From Posidonia oceanica (taxonomy: Eukaryota > Streptophyta > Magnoliopsida > Alismatales > Posidoniaceae), in NCBI GenBank assembly GCA_037176725.1, contig JAZBRS010000023.1:26779001-26843000 (forward strand): a DNA stretch of 64,000 nt, given 5' to 3'. Shown here piece by piece: positions 47,101 to 57,100 of this stretch. Position 1 is the stretch's first letter. Every line of letters begins with the position of its first letter. Both the position numbers and the translations under genes were made by a program. The notes under the pieces were generated by a model. That model searched no databases. It was not told the origin of the DNA and saw only the letters and a program-made list of their open reading frames with translations.

Positions 47101-49798
47101 GTAGACATTGCATTGTTGCCTTAAGTTACTTCTTTTTTGCGTTTTAGTCCTCTGATCATTTTATTTTGCTTAGTTTTTAATTTAATACCATGCTAAATTG
47201 CGACTTATGTTTCTGTTTCTCCGTATTTTCTTTTCAGTCCATTTACTGTGCGTTTCAGTTATAACATTTTGTGCTTTAGCCCCCCTATTTTCCATTATTA
47301 CACTCAGCTCCTGTTTTAAATCAGTTCATACATTTGCATTAATTTTACCATACTGCATTGCATTCTAGGTCCCTGCATTTTTCTTTTTTTGCATTTAAGT
47401 CCATGCACTGTAGAAACTTAGGTTCTGATTTTTATTTTTGGTTGATGCATTGCATATTTTATCCTCTGCTTTTGTGCATTTGCAGTTAGGTCCATTTTAA
47501 ATGGACAGTAACTGTGCTGCATGCATTTTACCTTATTACATTGCATTTTTGACCCTGTTTTTCCCAAAAATTGCACATTAGTCCTGCCTACTGATTTCAG
47601 AGCATGTTTACCATATAAAATTGCATTTCCAACCCCTGCATGATTTCAAAATCACACTTAGGTCCCTGCATGCTTTAAAAATCATGTGAAAAGACCATTT
47701 TGCCCCTAGATTGCATTTTAACCCCTATGCCTACCAGATTTCATACAGACCTTTCACTAGTACCTCCAGACTTCCCAGGACCTTGTTTTCTGGAAAATTT
47801 GCATTTTAGCCCCTCTCTTTTTCAAAAAAAATACTTTTAAACCCCCGTTCTTTCCAAATGTCTTTTCCTTGTCTTCTCTGGCTTTGCATCGCATTCCGCA
47901 TCCATTTAATCTTGCATTTAAGCTCCCCTTTGCATACACCAAGCACTTCTAACTCTCCTTCACTTGGGAGGACCTCCAGCACACCCCTAGGACCTCCTGA
48001 ACACTTTGATCTATTCTTCTCTCCTGTTCTGGCCCTTCTGCTCCGGAGCCGCGATATCTTTCAATCCGACCGTCGGATCTCCCCAAGTAAGCTGCCCAGG
48101 CGACCGCAGCGAAGCGCTCTTCAGCATGGACCAAACAGATCTCCGATCAGACTCCCGGATCTCTAGGTATATCTTCCTGAACTTCTGCACTGCATTCATT
48201 TTGCATGCCGTTTGCACCGTTTTGCGTGCCTTTCAGTTTCTTCGCCTCGTTTTGCGTGCCATTGCGTTTTATCGCTCCGTTTTGCGCGCCGCTTCTCTAT
48301 CTTGCACCGTTTTGCGTGCCTCTTAGTTTTTTCGTCTCGTTTCGCGTGTTTTCATGTTTTATCGCCCCGTTTTGCGCGCCACTTCTCTATCTTGCACCGT
48401 TTTGCGTGCCTTTTGATTTCTTCGCCCCGTTTTGCGTGCCATCATGTTTTATCGCTCCGTTTCGCGCGCCGCTTCTTTGTCTTGCACCGTTTTGCGTGCC
48501 CTTTAGTTTTTTCGTCTCGTTTCGCGTGTTTTCATGTTTCATCGCCCCGTTTTGCGCGCCACTTCTCTATCTTGCACCGTTTTGCGTGCCTTTTGATTTC
48601 TTCGCCCCGTTTTGCGTGCCATCATGTTTTATCGCTCCGTTTCGCGCGCCGCTTCTTTGTCTTGCACCGTTCTGCGTGCCCTTTAGTTTTTTTCGTCTCG
48701 TTTCGCGTGTTTTCACGTTTTATCGCTCCGTTTTGCGTGCCGCTTCCCTGTCTTGCACCGTTTTGCGTGCCTTTTAGTTTTTTGCCTCGTTTTGCGTGTT
48801 TTCATGTTTTCTCGCTCCGTTTTGCGCGCCGCTCCTCTGTCTTGCACCGTTTTGCGTGCCCTTTAATTTTCTTGCCCCGTTTTGCGCGCAGTCTTGTTTT
48901 TCCTGCACCGTTTTGCGTGCCCTTTCGTTTTCTCGTCTCGTTTTGCGTGCCCTGGTGTTTTCTTGCCCAGTTTTGCGCCCTTCTTTCGTTTTCTCGCACG
49001 GTTTCGCGTCCTTGTTCCGTTCCTTGCATCATTTTGCATGCCAACCCTGTTCTCGCATCTTTTTGCATACTTGTTTCGTTCCTCGCACTGTTTTACGCCG
49101 TTTTCCCTTGCATGTCGATTGCATTGCATGGTTTTTCTCGCTGTTTTGTTTTATCTCCCGCATTTGCATATAGGGCGGTGATGCTTACTGTCCGGAGTTC
49201 TCACGAGCCAGGTTTCGCCCGGTTCGGAACACGGACAGCGTGGCTGAGCGTTTAGATTGCACGTTTACTTCCTTGCATCGTTTTCCATCACTTAGAGCAC
49301 ACCTTTGAGCATTTAGACAGGCATTCATTGGCACTTAGGCATTCAAAGTCTGCATTTCCCTGCATATGCGAGCGTAAGCCTAGAAAGACCGATTCTCGGG
49401 CGTGTCGGGGGTGCCTAACACCTTCCCCGCGCGTAACAGGAGTCCTTACCCTCTCTTGGCCCGCAATGACCATATTACCCTTGTCCTAGGCACGAGTCAC
49501 CTCATTTGCATTCATTTGCATCCTATTTCTTTTGCATTGCTTTGCTTTGCATCTCTTGCTTGGTTTTGCGCGATTATCCGTGCATTTCCCCGGTTTTCCT
49601 CGTCTTCCGATTTAATAGACTTGGTGGCGACTCCGATTTTGTCTCATCTTCTTCTTTTCTTTCCCTTTTTCCCCTTTTAAATGTTTTCGAGTTAGGTCTT
49701 CCTTCTCGGACATAGCCGCTTATAGTGAGCCTGATTCCGATCGGTGCACGCGAGCTTTGGCATCGTGCATGGACGATCCGAACACCGGGATTACTACA
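44122..49798 (+). mobile_element. 5' LTR of element F (5.7 kb)
   Basis: It starts TGTTGACACCCCATTTTGG inside the D gag and ends GGGATTACTACA one base before the primer-binding site. From left to right it has C/T-rich DNA, an A-rich zone (44870-45560), and a GC-rich zone (45720-47040) ending near a donor-like CCGCAG/GTACTC at 46768. An AT-rich TTGCATTTTAGTCC zone and a tandem array (48190-49110) follow. The conserved hairpin is at 49407-49428 and an internal TGGCGACTCCG at 49625-49635. The 3' partner is outside the window, so age cannot be measured. Long frames in the GC-rich part exist on both strands with no recognised domain. Confidence 0.9.
48190..49110. repeat. Tandem array in the F LTR (CGTTTTGCGTGCC units, 180-bp higher order)
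   Basis: A word CGTTTTGCG(T/C)GCC recurs every 30-40 bases. The 120 bases at 48361-48480 are repeated identically at 48541-48660, giving a 180-bp higher-order period. The open frames of 347 and 190 residues here follow from the repeat. Confidence 0.9.
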
Positions 49799-49799
49799 G

Positions 49800-49817
49800 T
49801 GGCGACTCCGCTGGGGA
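49800..49817 (+). other. Primer-binding site of element F (tRNA-Arg type)
   Basis: TGGCGACTCCGCTGGGGA matches the 3' end of plant tRNA-Arg(ACG), as I recall it, at 17 of 18 positions. Arg primers are known for Ogre-type elements. Confidence 0.88.
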
Positions 49818-51180
49818 TACTAGACTCCGGCTTTCGCCTTCGCTTTCGTTCGCTTGGGATTTGCTCTCTTTGTTCGCTTTTGTGCCTTTCGCCTTGCTTT
49901 TGCTTTGCTTGTCTGCCTGTCTGTTTGCCTTTGTGTTTCCTTTGCTTGTTTTGCTCGTTTTCTTGTGCAAACACCTGGCAAGTCGCCCCGTGGTTACTTT
50001 GCTTAGGCTTTGCACCCCTTTTCGGCTGCTCTCGCCTTAGTTTTGCCGTGCTTTGCTCTGCTTTGGCTAACTTGCTTGTCTGCTTGCATTTTCTTCGTCC
50101 CTGTCTTTATTTGCTTTATAACTTACTTGTCTTTACTTTCTTTGCCTTACTTGCTTATTGTTGCTTTGATTCTCGCACATTGCATGTCTACATACTTGTT
50201 TGGCAATAATACATACTTTTTGAATGATGAATGCTTCCTTTTACACACCTGCTATGTCACTACGCACGCACATGCCTTGCATACATGCCTTTTGACTTGA
50301 TGAATGTTTTTCTTCACCATTATGCTCACAAACACTTGCACATGCCATGCACTTGCCTTTTGTTGTGTTGTATGATTGTTTGCTTGCCAGGCTTGATTGA
50401 TTTTCTTCCCTTTCGCTCTTGCCATGCTTAGGATAGTAGAAACTTGTTTGCTCTCCCCATGGTTAACTAAAAAGTGCAAGTAAAAGAACTTCTAGGAACA
50501 ACTAGAGACTCTGAACAATCCTTCACTCCCTTTTGGTTAATAAAATACGCAAGATAAAAGACTTTAATCATTTGCATAAGCATCATATAGGGCACGCATT
50601 CTTCTCCTCTGAGTCCACCTACTAGTCTGCGAAGGACGGTTCCGGCTTCTCACCCCGATGCTTTGGCATGGTGTGAGTCAGTCGGTCTGTCCCCCCTTGT
50701 CCGGGGTCGTGTCGGTGTTAGTGGAGGGTACCACCCACGCTTTGGCGGGGTAGAGGCCACCAACGCACCACCCTGTCATTACCTGAGCTTTGGGCCGGGA
50801 GTTAGGCAGGGAGCCTACTTTTCTGACTCGAGTCGGTGACCCGTACACCCAGGGATACCCGAAGTAGACAACCTTGCTAGGAAACACTAGTTAGGTGAGG
50901 GGGGCATACTAGAAAGCATACATGACATTCATGCCATAACATAATGCATTTTGCATCTCTTTCTTCTCTAACCCTAGTTTCCCCTTGTGTCTTTAACAGA
51001 GTTCAGTAAGCGATCTCCTTAGCTAGAGCTCGGGTCTCTCCTTTGCTGACATCTCTGTTGAGACACCTGTGCTCGACCATCCCTTTTTCTGAGCTACTCG
51101 TCTTTGCGAGCATAGCTCCTCGTAGAGCCCGTCCCCTTTTCCCTCGTCGCAGCCCCGTTTTGACTCGCTCTCGGTCAGCA
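49818..51180 (+). other. Element F 5' leader
   Basis: No gene is seen. A T-rich tract ending TTTAACAG at 50999 forms an acceptor-like site 181 nt before the gag ATG, matching one at 180 nt in element A. The frame upstream of the ATG is open from 51028 and is similar in A (SPVLTRSRSAMAQ). A stop at 51025-51027 closes it, so the ATG at 51181 is the likely start. Confidence 0.75.
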
Positions 51181-54100
51181 ATGGCCCAGCGCACTGTCGA
51201 GACCCCCCTCACCCTTGCCTCGGAGGTGGTTCCCGCTCCGGCCCCTCCGGTTCCCGTTTCTAACCCCTCTGTGCCCTCTGTGACGCCAGGCTTCTCCCCT
51301 CTGTCGTCTGGGGCACCCCAGTTTGCTGTGGGACAGTGGCAGACGCCCGTTCCTCCTGATCCGGTCGCCGAGTCCATCTTGATGACCACTTCACGCGTTC
51401 TGGAGGCACCACTGACCCCACCTTCTCAGGGTTTTGTCACTTTTGACCCTTCTGCTGCGGCGACTCACGCCTTGGGATTCCAGTCTCCCGGACAGTCCGG
51501 ATCTCTTGGTTCTGGTTCCTCGCCGGCACTGCAATTCAGTGTTCCCACTGACGGGACACCTGAGGAGCAGTACCAGCAACTGATGGACACTATCCAGCGG
51601 CTGCAGGGTATAGCTCTATCAGTCCGCCCTCCTTCCCCTCCTGTTGTTCCTGAGGTCCCTGTACGGCCTGCTCCTGCACATCTTGCATTGCACACTGCAC
51701 TTCCGCCTCGACCATCGTCCCAACTGCTCACGGTTCCGACGATGGGGGCACGTATTCCGCCTCTTGCATCAGCACCACACCTCACACAGCATACACCTCC
51801 GCCACCTGGTAGCCAGTCATTCGGACTGGTAGGAGCACAGTATCTCGCAGGCCCGTCCCCCGGCATCGCCCCGGTACGGCCGCTGATGCTCCAGCCTCCT
51901 GCACCCACCGCACAGCATACCGTCTATCCTCCCCCTTTGCATCAGGCTCAGAATCCCACATGCATCCCTCCTTACACTCCACCACAGCACGGGTATGCCG
52001 GCCATCACCTCGCGTCACCAGGCGATGTGATGGTGGATCCGGAGGAGCACCTCGGTGCGACCCATTCGGCATACGTGGTCCCTGCCCCCGCTGCCCCGTC
52101 TCCTGTAGCAGCTATTCCAGACCCCATCAACAATAGGATGGATGTTCTGGAGAAAGCACTGCGTCTAGTACAGGGCACGGACCACCAGACCTACCAGTTC
52201 CGAGACCTCTGCTGTTTCCCAGAGGCAGTACTCCCCCCGAAGTTCAAAATACCGGACTTCGAGAAGTATGATGGTAGGGGCTGCCCCATAGCCCATCTGA
52301 AGGCGTACTGCGGTGATCTCGCCCAACTCCAGGCGGACGAGAGGTTGCTGATCCGCCTGTTCCAGAAGAGTCTGTCTGGTCCGGCCCTCAAGTGGTTCAC
52401 CTCGCTTGACATGGCTACGATCAAGACTTGGAACGACCTAAGCCAGGCGTTCTTGGAACAGTACTCCTTCAACCTCGATCTGGTCCCAAAGCGCGCGGAC
52501 TTGATCGCAACCAAGCAGAATCCGGGCGAGCCGTTCGGGGAGTACGTCGGCCGCTGGCGTGCCCTTGCCTCGCAAGTTCGAGATAGGCCCTCCGACGAGG
52601 AGTCTATCGAGATCATCATAAAAGGGGCACAGCCGTCCACCGGAGCTCTGCTTAGCATCCAACCCGTCACAACCTTCACTGCTTTGATCCGAGCTGGCAC
52701 TCGCGTAGAGAGTTCGTTGCGGAGTGGCAACTTCCCCGCACTCTCTGTGCTTGCCAGGCAGGCCCTCGCCAGCAACGACGGTAGTAGCAGCAGCGCCATC
52801 AACAACAACAGCAGTCTCAACAACAATCGTCCAAAGAGGAAGGATCCGCCGAAGCCCGTTGTCGCATACGTCGACTCCCCCGCTGCGCCCGTTCGTCTGG
52901 CGTCCCGGCCTGCCCCTCCTCAGATCTATTACGCACCTGCACCTAGGGCACACCCTACACCACAGATCACTACCACCGCTCGACCGGTCTATCCTGCCGC
53001 ACCGGTTCAGCAAGGACAATTCCCGAGGCCGAGACGGCCACCCATGGAGAAGCGGAAGTTCGCCCCACTGGTGGAACCGCTCAGTGCCGTCCTCCCGAAG
53101 GTTGCGTCGCTCCTGCGATTTCCGGAGGTTCGCCCACCACCAAACCCACTACCGCATTGGTTTAAGGCGAACCTTTTCTGCGACTTTCATCGAAGCGTCG
53201 GGCATTCGACTGATAGTTGCTTCACTCTCCGGAATGCTATCCAGGACTTGATCGAATCGGGAACGATTGTGATCGACACGCACGAGGCATCCACTTCTGC
53301 ACCATCTCATGCACCTGCATCAGCATCCACCCCAGCCAATGTTGTCCGCCGACCCCTGCCGGAGCACTCCTATTCAGGAGGCGCAGGGACCTCAGGAATT
53401 CACTCCTTGTTTCCTTCTGGGTCTCCCACATCCGTGGTAGATCCTTCCGAGCTTATCCATGATATTTCTACTCCCTTTCCAGTCTCTCTCTATCTTGCAG
53501 CTATCGCCGGTTCCGAGTCGGGCGTCCATATGATCCGACCGCGCGCCAGGCCGGAGCGTTCTCCTGCATCAACCGCCATGCTTTCCCGGGCCCAAGCCCC
53601 AATACATCTCCTAGTCAGACCTCAGCCAGAGCTTCCCGTGCACCTACTAGCAAGACCTCAGTCCCCACCTAGCTTGCCTTCCCAACTACCCTCCTACCCA
53701 TGCCCTCCTCAGCCTGTAGCCCCTCTCGTGCTCGCCGCACGCGCTCCCGTGGTTATTAACCTAACCCGGGATACCCATCGCGTACCCTACAGCTACGCCA
53801 CAGAGATGTGTGCGGAAGTGACGCGATCGGGGAGGGTCTACAGACCACCGGCACCAGTAACCAGACCCAGTCATCCACAGCCTGCAGTCCCACTACCCTC
53901 GAGCCAGCCTCTTGAGCCCGCCATAGCTGAACCTGTCCCCACAGCTGCACCACCCGCTACCAAGAAGTGCCAACCTAAAGCCGACATCACGTCCCAGCTC
54001 AAAAAAGTTAAGGCCGACATATCCATCTGGGACCTGATACACACCTCGGCTGAGCACCGCGAAGCTTTCCTTCGCGTGTTCCAAGCCGCCCGTGTGTCCC

Positions 54101-57100
54101 AAGCCATAGAACCTGCTGCCTTGGAAAGCATGGTCGGAATGATCGCGGAGCCCCAGGTCATCACTTTCACGAGTGATGAGCTGCCCCCGGCAGGGATTAA
54201 TCACAATCAACCCTTGTTTGTCACGGTGCAGTACAAGAACTTTCGCATTCCCCTTGCACTGGTTGATAATGGGTCGGGCCTTAACGTCTGTCCCTTGCGA
54301 ACAGCAACCAAGCTCGGATTCAAGGCCGAGGACATTACTCCAGCTGTAAAGGGAATGACAGCTTTTGATAATACTCACCATGACGCTCTAGGGATTTTGG
54401 TTATCCCTCTTATCATTGGCCCGGTCACATTCGATGTGGAATTCTACGTCGTCGACTTGGAACCGAACTTCAACCTTCTGCTTGGGCGCCCTTGGCTCCA
54501 CAAGCATCAGGTTATCCCCTCGACCCTCCATCGCATGATCAAGTTCCGCCGAGGCGACGATGTCATCGTTGTCATGGCGGAGAACTTTGAGAAGGAGCGG
54601 ATCGAGGCGGTTTCCTCTATCTCGTCGTGGACTGTCCCCTTTGACCCTGATCTTTCGAACGCTTTGTATCGCGTTAATCGGTGCGAGCCGGTTAACTTTT
54701 TACCAGATCTTGAACGTGTCAACTCCTTGGCCGTTCACAACAACCCCTTCCGGATGGTCGAGAACGTTTGTCACAGATGGGGCTACGTCAAAGGGACACC
54801 GCTCGGGCGACATGGCCAAGGAATCGCTGAACCAATCCTGGCGGAAGAACGAAGGGACAACGAGGGTCTAGGTTACGACCCTCACTCCGACAAAGGCAAG
54901 CGCCCGCAAGCAAAGAATCAGAGAATGGTCATACCTCGGAGCTTGGCCAACTTCACGAGCGCAGGTATCCTGGACTCAAGCGCAGTTCAAGTCGCAGTGC
55001 CGTCGGAGCCGTGTCAAAGCCCTCCGCCACCGGAGGAGGACTGGGTCTGCGTTGAGGACTACTACTCGGACGAGGAACAGTCGGGCACGACAAGGGCAGT
55101 TCAGACTTGTAGTGAAAGCCAGCCAAGCCCAACAGCACATCAGTCGGTTTACCTGGCCACTCCTTCCACAGATCATGAAGCGGCAATCCTGACGGAACCC
55201 TTGGCAGATTTGACAGTCCTTGATTCCCCCGCAGTCATGTCAGCACCACCAGCGCCAGCTCAAGTGCAGTCAGTCAGTTCGCATGCAACCGTTGTCGCAT
55301 CAGTGCAACTACCACCTTCGCAGGAAGGTCAGTCGCTGAGTTCAGTCAGCAGCACAGCTCAGCCCTCTCCAGAGGCCACATCACAGGCAATACAGCCGGT
55401 TCAGTCAGTCACGCCCCCCCTTGCCGCAGACCGGCGACTCTCATGGCCAGATCCTATGACATCGGAGGCCGCGCTCTCATCATCATCATCAGTCACGGAG
55501 AACCAGCTGAGCAACGCGGTCTCCCGGCCTTCGGGCCTTCAAGAGAGCACTTCCGCCCATCCTCTAACAGCAGCAGTCACTCTGGCAGCATATCCATCTG
55601 CAATCCCTCTGACTAGACCATCAGGGTCTCCCTTGCCGGGACAGTCGCAATCAGGCGCGCCCGTGAGTCAGAGGATGCAATTACCAGAAACAGCAATCCA
55701 TCTCGCAGCCGAGCCAGTGCCTCAGGCCCTCGGCACCTACTATGTTGATTCGCCCCCAGATGAGGAAGAAGAAGGGGCAGTAGAAGCCCAAGTCGATTCA
55801 TGGATGTCGGATCTGGAGCTGCTTTACCAAGAACAGCTTGAATCCATAGTAGAAGACTTGGCACAGCACCAAGCCGCAGAAAGGAAAGGAAAGGCCGTAG
55901 TTACGGATCCTCCTCTGCGAGAGGGCTCCACATCCATCATGGTCCTAGAAGGAAGTTCAACGGTGTCGGATTCTCTCAGACCCGACGAGCTCATTACTCT
56001 TCAAGCCGAGGGTGGGTCCAGATGGCTTGTACAGCGTATGCCTTCCACCCGTACATTGGCAGACTCAGAAGAAGAGACACCAGCGGGTCGCACAGCAGCA
56101 GTAACAGAGCAAAGAGCAGAGTCAGCGACAGAGTTGTCAGAAGTTTCAGTGGCAGATTCACCAGCAGCATCAGTTACAGAGCCAGTAAAGCCTGCAGTAG
56201 TGCCAGCAGAATATGCAGTAGTGTCGTCAGCAGCAGAGCAGACAGCAGAAGCCACCAGAGCAGAGGTCGCACACCGAAGATTCAGAAACACTCGGGTAGG
56301 CGTGACCATCCTGAGGCGTCACCAGGGCCAAGAAGCAGAACTCCTACACTCCTTCGATGTGACAAACCCCACTTTCGAAAAGGAGATTCTCTCGGAACTT
56401 GTCGCATACGGAGAGGAAGATAATACAGGCGAAGATGAGAATGATGACCCCTCGCCTGAGTTCCGGCCCTATGACGACGACCCAGAAGGTCCCAATTTGC
56501 ATGTTGAGGAAGAAACGGAGACTGTTAACCTCGGCGCAGCCGAAGAAACCAAAGAAGTTCGCATCAGTGCCCTGCTATCACCGCAAGCCAGGATAGAGTT
56601 CATCGCTTTCCTGAGGGAGTATGCGGATGTCTTCGCCTGGACTTATGAAGACATGGTCGGCCTGGATGTCGAAATAGTGGTCCATAACTTGCCCTTGAAG
56701 CCAGATGCCAAGCCAGTAAAGCAGAAACTGAGAAGATGGCGACCACAGTGGCTGCTCATGATCAAGGAAGAAATAATGAAGCAGCTCGATGTTAACTTTT
56801 TAAAGGTCGTCCTTTACCCCGAGTGGCTTGCAAACATCGTGCCAGTGCCAAAGAAGGACGGCCGGATCCGGGTGTGTATCGACTACAGGGACCTGAACAA
56901 GGCGAGTCCCAAGGACGACTTCCCATTGCCTCACATTGACGTCCTAGTCGACAATACCGCAGGCCACAAGATGCTATCCTTTATGGATGGCTTCTCCGGC
57001 TATAATCAGATCAAGATGGCAGAAGAAGACATGGAAAAAACTTCGTTCATCACCCCCTGGGGGGTCTTCTGTTATCAGGTTATGCCGTTTGGGTTGAAGA

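Noticed and set aside
48212..49255. Open frame of 347 residues rich in RFACxx repeats
   Set aside because: It follows the CGTTTTGCG tandem array in the F LTR, other frames are also open there, and no domain is present.
51043..51180. Longer gag-pol start upstream of the ATG at 51181
   Set aside because: The upstream part has no ATG in a good place and a stop at 51025-51027. The ATG at 51181 has a conserved context in element A. The similar upstream reading may only reflect DNA similarity.
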